From Pseudomonas fildesensis (GTDB lineage: Bacteria; Pseudomonadota; Gammaproteobacteria; Pseudomonadales; Pseudomonadaceae), in assembly GCF_001050345.1 (NCBI RefSeq), contig NZ_LFMW01000007.1, positions 310,001 through 374,000 of the forward strand: DNA of 64,000 nt, given 5' to 3'. Under the pieces are notes generated by a model. That model worked only from the letters and a program-made list of their open reading frames with translations, ran no database searches and had not been told where the DNA came from. Below, in pieces: positions 8,307 through 17,742 of this stretch. The translations under genes and the position numbers were made by a program. The first letter of the stretch is position 1. Each line of letters opens with the position of its first letter.

Positions 8307-8540
8307 ATGAGTGGTGATGACCGCGTACTTTCAAGGCTCTACCGTCAACTGGCTCAGTCCGAAAGGCACATGGATCAAGTCAGTACCAACGCTCGAGACA
8401 GTGAAGACAGCGAAGAAAGATCGATGTTCTTTGAACAGATGATTGAGGCAAAGTCCGGCCTTGTTTCCGATATGGCGCTGAGCTCGGCTTACACCAGCTA
8501 CGTTCACGATACGGTGAAGTCCGTCATCAATGGCTTCTAG
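8307..8540 (+). CDS. hrpF: HrpF/RspF-like T3SS protein
   Basis: The 77-residue protein starts MSGDDRVLSRLYRQLA and is mostly charged helix with the end SYVHDTVKSVINGF. It matches HrpF in size and as first gene of the hrpF-hrpG-hrcC-hrpT-hrpV operon. HrpF of P. syringae is required for secretion and is thought to assist the pilin, possibly as a chaperone; it resembles needle-class small proteins. Start ATG 8307 has AGGAGA upstream. hrpG starts inside its last codons. Confidence 0.78.
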   Translation: MSGDDRVLSRLYRQLAQSERHMDQVSTNARDSEDSEERSMFFEQMIEAKSGLVSDMALSSAYTSYVHDTVKSVINGF

Positions 8541-8937
8541 CTGCTGGAACCAAACGTTGGCTGACTGTTTGAATGGTCACGAACAGCATGTCGTGCTGCT
8601 TGAAAACGATGACGAAGTCAGCATGACTTGCCATGAAGAGCACGTATTGCTGCGTGTTCAACTGACCAATCCGTCGCTCGAAAAATACCCGCTGCCGTCT
8701 TGGTATCGTCTCGGCCAGTTCAGCCTGGCGCATTTCCAAGGCGCACTTGCGCTTGCCCCCGCCACTGGCCACCTCTGGTTGCTGTTGAGCCTGCCACGGG
8801 ATTGCAGCCAGGATCATCTGCTGAAATCCCTTGAAGCGCTTCTAAATCAACGCGACACCTGGCGCAGCGTCATCGCGCGCCTGGCAAGGCCCGGGCGCAA
8901 GTTCCAGCCCATTTCGTTACGTAAGCTACCGTACTGA
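8530..8937 (+). CDS. hrpG: HrpG/RspG-like T3SS chaperone and regulator
   Basis: The 135-residue soluble protein lies between hrpF and sctC, the hrpG position. In P. syringae, HrpG is a chaperone-like protein that binds HrpV and so frees the activator HrpS. The start ATG overlaps the hrpF end by 11 bases, suggesting coupled translation. Sequence conservation in this family is low, and position carries most of the weight. Confidence 0.7.
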   Translation: MASSCWNQTLADCLNGHEQHVVLLENDDEVSMTCHEEHVLLRVQLTNPSLEKYPLPSWYRLGQFSLAHFQGALALAPATGHLWLLLSLPRDCSQDHLLKSLEALLNQRDTWRSVIARLARPGRKFQPISLRKLPY

Positions 8938-8952
8938 TACAGAGAGCCTCCC

Positions 8953-11106
8953 ATGCATAACAAGATCCACAAGCCTACCGGCTTGCGTTCACGCTCGCCC
9001 GTGGTTGTCGCAAAACGCACTCACTGGCGTTGCCTGCTCGCCCTGCCCTTGCTGCTGGCACCGCTGCACAGCAGCCTCGCTGCCATCCCAGCCGAATGGA
9101 AAAATACCGCCTACGCCTACGAGGCCGAGCACAAACCGCTGAGGGATGTACTGGACGATTTCGCCCAAACCTTTGGCACACAATTGCAGATCGAAGGCCT
9201 GCTGGAGGGCAACGTCAACGGTAAGATTCGCGCAAACACACCACAGTCGTTACTCGACCGATTGGGAACCGAGCACCGGTTCCAGTGGTACCTGTACAAC
9301 AACACGCTCTATATCAGCACCCTGGATCAACAGGAGTCTGCTCGCCTGGAAGTGTCGAGCGAAACCGTGGCCGACCTGAAGCAGGCACTGACCGATATCG
9401 GCCTGCTCGACAGCCGTTTTGGCTGGGGTGAATTGCCGGAAGACGGCGTGGTGCTGGTGTCTGGTCCCAAGCGCTATATCGAACAGATCAAGCAGTTCAG
9501 CAGCCAACGCCGCTCGCCGGAAGAAAAGCAGAGCGTGCTGACCTACCCCCTTAAATTCGCGAATGCCATAGACCGCCAGATCGATTACCGTGGCGAGAAG
9601 ATGGTGATCCCCGGTGTCGCCAGTATGTTGCGCGGCCTACTCGAACCCCGCTCCCCTTCGGCGACCGCACAGGCGACCCAGGGCCCGTCAGCGCCATCGG
9701 GCACGCCCGTGATATCGCCCCTGGCCCAAGGGTTCCCCAGGCTCGGTAACCCACTGCTGGGGCAGATGCTCGCGCCACCGACAAGCCAGGCAACGGGTGA
9801 CGCGGGCATGTCACTGACACCGCGCGCGCGGGTATCGCCCGGGCGTATTCGCGTCGAAGCCGATGTGCGCAATAACGCCGTGATGATCTACGACTTGCCC
9901 GAGCGCCACGCGATGTACCGCGACCTGATCACCCAGCTGGATGTCGCGCGCAAGCTGGTTGAAATCGACGCGATCATTCTCGACATCGAGCGCACACAAA
10001 TGCGTGAACTTGGGGTGAACTGGGGCTTTCGCAACGGCAACTTCCAGGCCGGCGTGAACAACATTGCACCGGGCACCTCGTCACAATTGTCGATCAACAA
10101 CAGGGATGGATTCTTTGCCGCCGTACGCGCGCTGGAACAGCGTGGCCTGGCGACCCTGGTGTCGAACCCGTCTGTTCTGACCCTGGAAAACCAACCCGCG
10201 GTGATCGACTTCAACCGCACGCAGTACCTCACGGCCGGCAACGAGATTGCGACCATCCTGCCGATCACCGTCGGCACCAGCTTCCAGGTGGTGCCCAGGG
10301 TGATCACTACGCGCGGCAACCATCAGATCCACTTGGCGGTAGATATCGAGGACGGTAATTTCGACGAATCCAACCCCAACCGCCTCGGCCCCGACGTGCG
10401 CAGGGGGGCAGTCAGCACCCAAGCGGTCATGGCCGAAAAACGCTCGCTGGTGGTGGGTGGATTCCACGTCACCGACAACACTGACAAGCTCAGCAAGATC
10501 CCACTCCTGGGGGATATTCCGTTACTGGGCAAGGCCCTGTTTTCGTCGACCGAACGCAAGAATAACCGCCGCGAACGCCTGTTCATCATCACGCCTCGGG
10601 TCATAGGTGATCAGGCCGACCCTTCGCGCTACTTGCCACAGGCTGACCAACTGGAGCTGCAAACGGCCCTCAAGCCGTTGGCAAGACGCATGTCGCCGCA
10701 TGCGCCCGAGATCAAGCGCAACGACCTGATCCACGCCATGGCCACGCTGGTCACCGGCCAGGTACCCAAAGCCTTCAAGGCGATGCCGATGCCCATGGGC
10801 CTGGACACCTTATGCACGACCCGCGACCTGCTCGCGCTCAATACCGAACGCAGCCAGTGGTACGCCGGCCCGCAGTTCAACGTCGCTGTCGTGGTGGTAC
10901 GCAACCAGCATGACCGCCATGTACGCATCGATGAGAAAGAGTGCAGCAACTCGCAGACCCTGGCGGTCACTGCCTGGCCGCGCGCCTGGCTCAAACCGGG
11001 TGAAGAAGCGGAAGTGTTTATCGCAATGCGCCCGGTGGTGAAAGATGAACACATCGGCGTTTCACGTCCCTCGTTGATCGTACCTACCGGAAAGAAACCA
11101 GAATGA
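8953..11106 (+). CDS. sctC: T3SS outer-membrane secretin RscC (HrcC/SctC)
   Basis: This 717-residue protein has a basic N-terminus and a hydrophobic signal segment ending near SLAAIPAEW. Periplasmic N0/N1 domains follow (about 40-330), with a low-complexity Pro/Ser/Thr insert near 235-285. The secretin homology domain (about 330-570) includes VEIDAIILDIERTQMRELGVNWG and VVGGFHVTD...KIPLLGDIPLLG. Fifteen or so subunits form the outer-membrane ring. A C-terminal region of about 145 residues lies beyond the secretin core. It overlaps hrpT by four bases (ATGA). Confidence 0.95.
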   Translation: MHNKIHKPTGLRSRSPVVVAKRTHWRCLLALPLLLAPLHSSLAAIPAEWKNTAYAYEAEHKPLRDVLDDFAQTFGTQLQIEGLLEGNVNGKIRANTPQSLLDRLGTEHRFQWYLYNNTLYISTLDQQESARLEVSSETVADLKQALTDIGLLDSRFGWGELPEDGVVLVSGPKRYIEQIKQFSSQRRSPEEKQSVLTYPLKFANAIDRQIDYRGEKMVIPGVASMLRGLLEPRSPSATAQATQGPSAPSGTPVISPLAQGFPRLGNPLLGQMLAPPTSQATGDAGMSLTPRARVSPGRIRVEADVRNNAVMIYDLPERHAMYRDLITQLDVARKLVEIDAIILDIERTQMRELGVNWGFRNGNFQAGVNNIAPGTSSQLSINNRDGFFAAVRALEQRGLATLVSNPSVLTLENQPAVIDFNRTQYLTAGNEIATILPITVGTSFQVVPRVITTRGNHQIHLAVDIEDGNFDESNPNRLGPDVRRGAVSTQAVMAEKRSLVVGGFHVTDNTDKLSKIPLLGDIPLLGKALFSSTERKNNRRERLFIITPRVIGDQADPSRYLPQADQLELQTALKPLARRMSPHAPEIKRNDLIHAMATLVTGQVPKAFKAMPMPMGLDTLCTTRDLLALNTERSQWYAGPQFNVAVVVVRNQHDRHVRIDEKECSNSQTLAVTAWPRAWLKPGEEAEVFIAMRPVVKDEHIGVSRPSLIVPTGKKPE

Positions 11107-11306
11107 CCCGCCTACTCTCAAGCCTCACACTGATCAGCCTGGTGGTGTTTGTCGCCGGCTGCACCCCCACCTGCCGGGGCGACTCCTGCTCACGCCCGCA
11201 ATCGAGCACCGACAAGATGGTGATCTGGTGGCCGGAGCACATGCGCGTGCAGCCCGGCCCCGCCGGGGAGCGTTCGGATCACCAGACGGTTTCGCTGGAA
11301 CGATGA
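11103..11306 (+). CDS. hrpT: HrpT/RspT outer-membrane lipoprotein
   Basis: The 67-residue protein has a signal peptide with a lipobox (FVAGC, Cys near residue 20) and a short polar mature part. It occupies the hrpT place just after the secretin gene, where the product is thought to act as pilotin for SctC. It overlaps sctC and hrpV by four bases each (ATGA), so the three genes are tightly coupled. Confidence 0.82.
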   Translation: MTRLLSSLTLISLVVFVAGCTPTCRGDSCSRPQSSTDKMVIWWPEHMRVQPGPAGERSDHQTVSLER

Positions 11307-11671
11307 CCCCTTTGGGACTCCCCGTAGACGCCGAGCGTCTGCGGGCGCTCCTGGATGACCTGGTGAGCGGCGCTGCTGCTCACCAACCGTTGTCCAACGG
11401 TATCGATCTGCGCACGTTGAAAGCCGGCGCGCAGCTCGGCCTTGCCTTGCAGATTGCTCCCCAAGCCTTGCAGGCTGGCCAATTGCAGCGCGTGATGGAG
11501 CGCCGGTTTGAACAGGCCGTGGCATTTGAGGGTTGCTTTGTGTTCTTGAACGACAAGGGTGCCCTGGTGATCTGGCATAAAGCGCTACCCGCCGACGTGC
11601 CCTTGGCGACAATCCTCAGCCGCCTGCTCTCACTCGCAGAACTGGGCGACCTGGATCGGCACTGCAATTGA
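11303..11671 (+). CDS. hrpV: HrpV/RspV-like negative regulator of the T3SS
   Basis: The 122-residue soluble protein starts at ATG 11303, whose ATGA overlaps the hrpT stop. It is the last gene of the second operon, exactly as hrpV in P. syringae, where the product binds HrpS and blocks activation of hrpL. Here its target would be RspR. Only 18 bases separate its stop from the stop of the opposing sctU gene. Confidence 0.78.
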   Translation: MTPLGLPVDAERLRALLDDLVSGAAAHQPLSNGIDLRTLKAGAQLGLALQIAPQALQAGQLQRVMERRFEQAVAFEGCFVFLNDKGALVIWHKALPADVPLATILSRLLSLAELGDLDRHCN

Positions 11672-11689
11672 CGCCGTACCCGCGCTGTC

Positions 11690-12787
11690 TCAACGCTGCT
11701 CAAGCTCGGGCAGTTCAAGGGTCTCGCGCTTGGCCTCATCATCCAGCTCGCGCAGGGTGCGGTAGATGAACGCCACTGCCTGCAATGTCTCGCGCGCAAT
11801 ATTCGTCCCCAGCTTCTGCTTGTAAAGCGTACGCGCCAACCACACGCATTGGATCACCGGGATGTCCGCCGCCTTGGCGCGGTCGATCAATTTACGCGCC
11901 AGGGCATCCGTACCCTTTTCCACCAGCAGCGGCAGCGGCGTTTTACCTGGGCGGTAGTACAACGCGACCGCGAAGTGCGTCGGGTTGACCACCAGCATGT
12001 CGGACTCCTCCAGCTTGGGCAGCTTGACCTTCGGTTCTTCATTCGCCAACTCGTAGGCCAGTTGACGGCGCTGGCCCTTGACGTGAGGGTCGCCCTCCAT
12101 GTCCTTGTACTCCTTGACCACCTCCACCTGGGTCATACGCATACGTTTGGCAAAGAAATACTTTTGCATCGTAAAGTCGACAATCGCCAGCACCAACAGC
12201 AAGCCCAGGCACATGTGCAACAGATAGCGAAACAGGGCGATCAGCCCGAGGATATAACTCTGCAGATCGCTGCTGGCCAGGTTGATCAGCGCCCCCAATG
12301 ACGGGCCGATGACGACATACAAAATCAGTGACAACAGCGCAGCCTTGGCCAGCCCCATCAGCAGGTTCATCAAGGACTGGCCAGAAAGCAACTGCTTGGC
12401 CTGATTGAGCGGGTTAAGGCGGTTGAAATCCGGCTTCAAGGTTTCCGGCGCGAACAGAAGCCCGAACTGCATCCAACTGCTGATCAGTTTTATGGCGATT
12501 GCCACCCCGACCATCAGCAAGGCGAAGGAGAAAAAAACCAGCAAGCCTTCCAGCAAGACTTCCTCCAGCGCGCGTACAAAAGGCTGCCCCATGCGCGCGA
12601 TGGGCAACACCAGCAATTGCTGAAAACGTTGCATGCTGGCTTCGGCGGTGAACAGCGCAATTTCGCTCAGAGCCGTCAGCACCAGCAACTTGCTGATGTC
12701 CTGGCTTTGGGCGACCTGGCCTTTCTTGCGCTGGTCGCGAAGCTTCTTGGGGCTGGCCGCGTGTTTTTTCTCGCCTGAGTCACTCAC
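11690..12787 (-). CDS. sctU: T3SS export-gate switch protein RscU (HrcU/SctU)
   Basis: The 365-residue protein has four transmembrane segments (about 25-210) and a cytosolic C-terminal domain with the self-cleavage site NPTH (near residue 265). Cleavage there switches the machine from early to later substrates. The GTG start at 12787 (VSDSGEKKH) gives the usual N-terminus with KKLRDQRKKGQV, and it overlaps the sctT stop by four bases. It is the last gene of the leftward operon. Confidence 0.95.
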   Translation of the reverse strand: MSDSGEKKHAASPKKLRDQRKKGQVAQSQDISKLLVLTALSEIALFTAEASMQRFQQLLVLPIARMGQPFVRALEEVLLEGLLVFFSFALLMVGVAIAIKLISSWMQFGLLFAPETLKPDFNRLNPLNQAKQLLSGQSLMNLLMGLAKAALLSLILYVVIGPSLGALINLASSDLQSYILGLIALFRYLLHMCLGLLLVLAIVDFTMQKYFFAKRMRMTQVEVVKEYKDMEGDPHVKGQRRQLAYELANEEPKVKLPKLEESDMLVVNPTHFAVALYYRPGKTPLPLLVEKGTDALARKLIDRAKAADIPVIQCVWLARTLYKQKLGTNIARETLQAVAFIYRTLRELDDEAKRETLELPELEQR

Positions 12788-13572
12788 GGTTGAGCCCCCT
12801 GGAACATCAAGCCAAGGGAATGCTTGAGATCGCTCAACAGGCTCATACGCCCCACGATCAAATCTTGCAGCAGCGGCAAATACAGCAGCAGGAACGCCAG
12901 CCCGGCCAGGCATTTCACGGGCATCGCCAGCGACGAAACCTGCAATTGCGGGCTGTACAAACTCAGCAGCGCCACACCAAACTCCAGCAGCAACAACACC
13001 GCGATAAAGGGCGCCGCGTACAACATCATATGCGCGAGGGTATCGCCCAGCACCCCCAGGAACACGTCAAAACCACCGACCGCCGGGAGGGGCAACCAGG
13101 TCGTGGCGGGCCAGATCAAATAGCTGTCCCAGATCACCTGGGTCAGAACGCCCAGGCCCAGGGTGACCATCAGCAGGAAGATCGCCAGTTGTTTGAACAT
13201 GTGGCCGATGGGCGTTGCGTCCGGCCCGAGAGAAGGGTTGATCTGGCCGCCGGTCAAGGCCCCACGCTGGTTGTCCAGTAATGCCCCCACCGACTCGAAC
13301 AACCAAAACGGCATCGCCAGCAACACGCCGAGCAGAATGCCCAGGACAACCTCCTTCAGCATCAGCCCGCCGATCATCAATGACGAGTAGTCCTCGCCTT
13401 GCAAGGCCGCATGAATACCCGGTGCGGGTATCAGTGCCATAACCAGGACAATGACGTGCCGGAGCATGCCGCGAATATGCTGAAAACAGAACGCCGGCAC
13501 CAGGATGGCGCAGGGGTAGATACGCGCCATGCCGATCACCAGGCTTGGCAGATATTCAAGATAAACCTGCAA
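12784..13572 (-). CDS. sctT: T3SS export-apparatus protein RscT (HrcT/SctT)
   Basis: This 262-residue polytopic membrane protein has about six to eight hydrophobic segments and the FliR/SctT-type motif FESVGALLDNQRGA near residue 92. SctT sits in the SctR-S-T pore complex of the export gate. Gene order R-S-T-U on the minus strand is the conserved one. Confidence 0.95.
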   Translation of the reverse strand: MQVYLEYLPSLVIGMARIYPCAILVPAFCFQHIRGMLRHVIVLVMALIPAPGIHAALQGEDYSSLMIGGLMLKEVVLGILLGVLLAMPFWLFESVGALLDNQRGALTGGQINPSLGPDATPIGHMFKQLAIFLLMVTLGLGVLTQVIWDSYLIWPATTWLPLPAVGGFDVFLGVLGDTLAHMMLYAAPFIAVLLLLEFGVALLSLYSPQLQVSSLAMPVKCLAGLAFLLLYLPLLQDLIVGRMSLLSDLKHSLGLMFQGAQP

Positions 13573-13582
13573 GCGTACTACC

Positions 13583-13846
13583 TCAGTTCAATGCCGAGCG
13601 GGCGACCATGTCAAAGGTCAGATTGATCAATTGAATCAACTCCAGGCCTATCCAGCGCCCCGTCAGCACCAGGGTGATACCCACGGCGACCAGCTTGACG
13701 CCGAACGGAAGGGTTTGGTCCTGGATCTGCATCAGGGCCTGTATCAGGGACGTCAGCACCCCGACGATCACCGCCACTATCAGTGGCGGCGCCGACAGCA
13801 CGACCACCAGCAACATGCCTTGCTTGAACAGCATGATCGGGTCCAT
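13583..13846 (-). CDS. sctS: T3SS export-apparatus protein RscS (HrcS/SctS)
   Basis: The 87-residue protein has two transmembrane helices (about 14-36 and 48-70) and the FliQ/SctS motif QIQDQTLPFGVKL between them. The start is ATG 13846 (MDPIMLFKQG), eight bases after the sctR stop. A longer frame upstream has no family similarity. Confidence 0.94.
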   Translation of the reverse strand: MDPIMLFKQGMLLVVVLSAPPLIVAVIVGVLTSLIQALMQIQDQTLPFGVKLVAVGITLVLTGRWIGLELIQLINLTFDMVARSALN

Positions 13847-13853
13847 AAGCGCC

Positions 13854-14507
13854 TCAGAGGTAGGAGAGGAACAGGCTGTCGAGCAATCGCGACCAACCGG
13901 AGACAAGGACGAACAACAGCAGCTTGAGAGGCAGCGAAATGGTCATGGGCGAGACCATCTGCATGCCCAGCGCCAGCAGCAGGTTGGAGACGATCAAGTC
14001 GATGACGATAAACGGGATATAGATCAGGAACCCGATCTCGAACCCCGCTTGCAACTGCGACAACACGTAGGCGGGGATCAGCAGGATCAGGTCATCACGA
14101 TGAGCGGCCTGCGCCATTTCCGGTGGCCACATACGCCCGGTGTTTTCCACCAGATGCGTCAGGATGTCCGGGTCGGTGTTGCGCGACATGAAGGCACGCA
14201 ACGGCTGGACCGCGTGCACGCTGGTGTCCTGGAACGCCTGCACACTGCTCAGGTCCATCGGGTTTACCTTGACCGCCTGGGCGATTTCATAACCCACCGG
14301 CGCCATGATGAACATCGTGGCCGCCAAGGCGATACCGTTGATTGCCATGCTCGGCGGCACTTGCTGCACGCCAATCGCGTTGCGCGTGATCATCAGCACA
14401 ATGACGATCTTCAGGAATGCGGTGCACACGATCAACAACATCGGCAGCAACGACAGCGCGCCGAGGAACAGCGCCAGCAGGAAGGGGTCTATCCCCTGGA
14501 AAGTCAT
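13854..14507 (-). CDS. sctR: T3SS export-apparatus protein RscR (HrcR/SctR)
   Basis: The 217-residue protein shows the FliP/SctR pattern: hydrophobic N-terminal helices with [15 protein letters not shown], the motif [20 protein letters not shown], and C-terminal helices with [19 protein letters not shown]. SctR subunits make the core of the export pore. It overlaps sctQ by four bases. Confidence 0.96.
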   Translation of the reverse strand: MTFQGIDPFLLALFLGALSLLPMLLIVCTAFLKIVIVLMITRNAIGVQQVPPSMAINGIALAATMFIMAPVGYEIAQAVKVNPMDLSSVQAFQDTSVHAVQPLRAFMSRNTDPDILTHLVENTGRMWPPEMAQAAHRDDLILLIPAYVLSQLQAGFEIGFLIYIPFIVIDLIVSNLLLALGMQMVSPMTISLPLKLLLFVLVSGWSRLLDSLFLSYL

Positions 14508-15535
14508 CGGGAGAAAATCACGCGGGACAGCTGCAGCCCCAGGCGCCCATCCACATCCACCAATTGCCCATGGCCGATTGGGCGGTCGCCGTAGTAAAGC
14601 CCGGCCATACCGGGCGCGTATCCCGATACCCCGAGCACCGAACCAGGGGCAAGTTGACGCAGTTCTCCCAATGACAATTGAAGCGTGCCACAGCGCACAC
14701 TCAACCCCATCGCCAGCTCGTCAAACGGCTCTTGCCCGAATGTGTCCACAGGCGCCAGGTCATCCGCTGGCGATGGATCAGCCCACTCATAGCCCTGGTT
14801 CTGGTCTGCTGAAACCTCATCCACACATGTGTCCTCGATCGAAAGAAGAGTGAAGCGCAAAGCGCCGTGTTCATGGGCCAGACGCCCTTGCAGGCGATGG
14901 CGGCCCAGTCGTAATTGCCCCTCGCCGTTGGCGTCGAACATCGGCTGTTTCAACATCAGCACATCACCGGGTCGTACGCTGCTGACTTGACTGATCGGCA
15001 GCTGCGAAAGCCCAAGCAGCACTGACACCGACAGCGGCAACGAAGGCGGCAACGGTTGTACCAGCGCAACCCAAGGGCCAGCGGCGCACAGCGCCAAAAG
15101 TGTGTCTGGGGCCAGCATCAGGCGGTCCACAACCCGGGATTCACCCAACCTCACGGTGACCCGACAGGTGAAGGCCTGCTGCAACACAGCGTTGCGCAGA
15201 CGCACAAACCCCAGCAAAGACAGCACTTGCGGACTGAGTTGATGCTGGAACAACGCCCAGAACCAGGCCTCAGGATCATTGCCGTGTGCGGCCAACGTCA
15301 CCGGGCAGTCGCCGAGTAAACTCAGAACAGGCCCCGGCTCACCGAACGCCAACACGCCACAGGCTGTTTCGAAGCAATAGGAAACCTCGCCTGCCGGTGC
15401 ATTACCCGGTTCCAACACCAATTCGCCGTGCTGGTCGCCCACCTGAAAAGCCATCCGCACCCCACGGCCCAGCCGTCGCAAAGCAGCAACGGTGGCGCTA
15501 TCGACCGCAGGCAACGTCAAAGGCGAAATCATCAT
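14504..15535 (-). CDS. sctQ: T3SS C-ring/sorting-platform protein RscQ, undivided form (HrcQ/SctQ)
   Basis: The single 343-residue frame covers both parts that P. syringae splits into HrcQa and HrcQb. The N-terminal half (about 1-240) matches the HrcQa position. The C-terminal 75 residues or so form a SpoA/FliN-like surface-presentation domain ([22 protein letters not shown]). An acidic, Asp/Pro-rich linker (about 245-275) joins them. SctQ pods carry substrates to the export gate. The start is ATG 15535, whose ATGA overlaps the upstream stop. An internal start for a separate C-terminal product is possible but not shown. Confidence 0.9.
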   Translation of the reverse strand: MMISPLTLPAVDSATVAALRRLGRGVRMAFQVGDQHGELVLEPGNAPAGEVSYCFETACGVLAFGEPGPVLSLLGDCPVTLAAHGNDPEAWFWALFQHQLSPQVLSLLGFVRLRNAVLQQAFTCRVTVRLGESRVVDRLMLAPDTLLALCAAGPWVALVQPLPPSLPLSVSVLLGLSQLPISQVSSVRPGDVLMLKQPMFDANGEGQLRLGRHRLQGRLAHEHGALRFTLLSIEDTCVDEVSADQNQGYEWADPSPADDLAPVDTFGQEPFDELAMGLSVRCGTLQLSLGELRQLAPGSVLGVSGYAPGMAGLYYGDRPIGHGQLVDVDGRLGLQLSRVIFSR

Positions 15536-15984
15536 AGGCAGCCCGACTCGCCCAGCGACAGGTGCACAGGCAGTCCCAACGCATCCGCCAATCGCTCCTG
15601 GCAACGCTGACGCACGCCACCCAGCCACTCTCGTGTGCGTTCTTCCTCGGCATCCAGTTCGAGGTGCAAACCGTCCTGCTCGCGCCGCGCGCTGACGTCA
15701 ACCCTGCCCAGGCGCGGCAGGAAAAACGCCGCTTGCAGCGGCCACTGCATAGCCGCGTTGAGGCGTGGCACGAGTTGCTCGGTAAAGGCCTCGACCATCG
15801 CCGTGTCGGAGTACGTCACCGCGCGGGTTAACGAACGACTGAAACCCTCCCCGTCACCCTCGCTGGCAAACAGTTGCGAAAAGAGCCGGCCCTGCTCCCA
15901 GGGCAACACAGTGCCAGGCGTCGACTCACGCTCGTCACGCGACGGGCGCTGGCGCTCGGGCTTGCTTGCCGGTACCTGAGTCAT
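15532..15984 (-). CDS. sctP: T3SS needle-length/substrate-switch protein RspP (HrpP/SctP)
   Basis: The 150-residue protein lies between sctO and sctQ, the hrpP place. It has a polar, Pro/Arg/Glu-rich first third and a more structured C-terminal part (about 60-150), typical of the rapidly changing SctP family. SctP controls pilus or needle length and the switch through SctU. The start is set at ATG 15984 (MTQVPAS), overlapping the sctO stop. It is somewhat shorter than P. syringae HrpP. Confidence 0.75.
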   Translation of the reverse strand: MTQVPASKPERQRPSRDERESTPGTVLPWEQGRLFSQLFASEGDGEGFSRSLTRAVTYSDTAMVEAFTEQLVPRLNAAMQWPLQAAFFLPRLGRVDVSARREQDGLHLELDAEEERTREWLGGVRQRCQERLADALGLPVHLSLGESGCL

Positions 15985-16394
15985 GTCACCTCCTGTGCCA
16001 GCAGGGTCGAAAGCTCCTGGAGTTTTTCCACCTGGCGCAAGCACTGGCTGGCCTGCTTTTGTGCGTTTTCTATTTCAACCACGTGTGCATCCTTCTGCCC
16101 ATGCAACGCCTGCAAACGGCCCTCCTCGCGGCGGGTGTCGGCAGACAGGGTGTGTTCTTTGGCAGTCCAGGATTTGAGCATGTGCACCGACACCACGTGC
16201 CCCTGGTGATCATTCAGTAGTTGCGCGCTTTGCCGCGCCTCCTGCTGACGTGTTTGCTCGAGTGCTTCCTGGGCCTGTTCGATGTGCGCCTGCAGGGTTC
16301 GCTCATGCCGTTTTGCTTCACGCAGCGCACGCTCTGCACGGTCGGCGCGATGCCTGCGCAGGCTTCGCAAGGTCTCCAGTTCAGAAAGGGACAT
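15981..16394 (-). CDS. sctO: T3SS ATPase stalk protein RspO (HrpO/SctO)
   Basis: The 137-residue protein is almost entirely charged coiled coil rich in Glu, Arg, Gln and Ala (for example RHERTLQAHIEQAQEALEQT), as expected of the FliJ/YscO family. SctO sits in the centre of the SctN hexamer and links ATP hydrolysis to the export gate. It overlaps sctN by 14 bases and sctP by four. Confidence 0.85.
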   Translation of the reverse strand: MSLSELETLRSLRRHRADRAERALREAKRHERTLQAHIEQAQEALEQTRQQEARQSAQLLNDHQGHVVSVHMLKSWTAKEHTLSADTRREEGRLQALHGQKDAHVVEIENAQKQASQCLRQVEKLQELSTLLAQEVT

Positions 16395-17742
16395 AGGTCG
16401 TCAGCTCCGTCAGTTGTTGGAGGGTGGACGCCAACGGCGAGGGCTCGCGCAAGTCCTGGCGCAGGAAGCCGTCGACGGCCTGCCGGGTGTCCACCGCCAT
16501 GTCGGTGAGGGCGTCGTTGCCGGCCTGGTATTCACCCAACTTGAGCATCAGTTCGATCTGTTGGTACGCCGACAGCAGGCGCCGCAGCGCGGTGCCGGAC
16601 TGTATGTGGGAGGGCTCGGCGACATTGCTCAGGATCCGCGAGAGGCTCGCCAGCACATCGACCGCGGGGTAATGCCCGCGCTCGGCGAGCTTGCGCGACA
16701 GCACGATGTGCCCGTCGAGCAACGAGCGCACTTCATCGGCCACCGGATCGCTCATGGAGTCCTGTTCGATCAGCACGGTATAGATCGCTGTGATCACGCC
16801 ATCACGGGTCAGGCCCGCGCGCTCCACCAGCCGTGGCAACAAACTGTAGACCGACGGCGGCAAACCTCCACGCCCCAGGGGCTCACCGGCGGCCAGGCCG
16901 ATTTCACGCTGGGCCCGCGCAAAACGGGTCAGGGAGTCGATCAGCAGCAATACCCGCTGGCCTTTGCGGCGAAACCCTTCGGCCAGCGCCGTGGCGGTAA
17001 AGGCGGCACGCGCCCGCTCCATACTTGAGCGATCGGACGTTGCGCACACCAGTACCGCCTTGGCCCGCAGTTCGTCGTCCAGTTCATGGTCGAGAAACTC
17101 GCGCAGCTCTCTGCCCCGCTCACCGATCAGGCCGAATACGATCACATCGCACTCGACATTCCGGGCGATCTCGGCCAGCAAGGTGGTCTTGCCGCAGCCG
17201 GCGCCGGCGAAGAGACCGACGCGCTGGCCTTCCCCCAGCGTCAGCAAGCCATCGATCGAGCGCACGCCCGTCGCCAGCGCCTGATGGATGCGCGGGCGAT
17301 CGGTCGGCAGTGGCGCCTCGCACAGCACCGGGGTCGCATCCTCGGTGTCCGCATCATCGACAAACGCGCCGGGCCCTTCGCCCGTAATTGGCCGACCGAA
17401 GCCATCGAGCACCTGCCCAAGCAATTCATTCCCTACCCGCACACGATGCGGTACGCCCAAGCGCTCGACGCTGGCACCCACCTGCACGCCTTCGAGGTTG
17501 CCCAGGGCACTGAGTACGGCATCCTGATGATCAAAGCCGATGATCTCGGCGAGCATGCTTTCCCCGCCAGCCTTATCAACTTTGCACAGGTCTCCGATAC
17601 GCGCCTGGGGCAATCGGCATTGCAGCAGCATGCCGTTGACGCGCTGGATACGACCGCGCACCGCCACCGGCGCAAAGCTGGCCAGATGGTTGACCTGGCG
17701 CACCTGCCAGGCATCGAGACGGGCCTTCAGGTCCACAGTCAC
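16381..17742 (-). CDS. sctN: T3SS ATPase RscN (HrcN/SctN)
   Basis: The 453-residue protein is an F1-beta/FliI-like ATPase. It shows Walker A GAGCGKTT (180-187), a Walker B at VLLLIDSLTRFARAQREI (about 264-281) and the family stretch PSVYSLLPRLVERAG. The hexamer unfolds substrates and strips chaperones at the base of the injectisome. It overlaps sctD by four bases upstream and sctO downstream. Confidence 0.97.
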   Translation of the reverse strand: MTVDLKARLDAWQVRQVNHLASFAPVAVRGRIQRVNGMLLQCRLPQARIGDLCKVDKAGGESMLAEIIGFDHQDAVLSALGNLEGVQVGASVERLGVPHRVRVGNELLGQVLDGFGRPITGEGPGAFVDDADTEDATPVLCEAPLPTDRPRIHQALATGVRSIDGLLTLGEGQRVGLFAGAGCGKTTLLAEIARNVECDVIVFGLIGERGRELREFLDHELDDELRAKAVLVCATSDRSSMERARAAFTATALAEGFRRKGQRVLLLIDSLTRFARAQREIGLAAGEPLGRGGLPPSVYSLLPRLVERAGLTRDGVITAIYTVLIEQDSMSDPVADEVRSLLDGHIVLSRKLAERGHYPAVDVLASLSRILSNVAEPSHIQSGTALRRLLSAYQQIELMLKLGEYQAGNDALTDMAVDTRQAVDGFLRQDLREPSPLASTLQQLTELTTYVPF

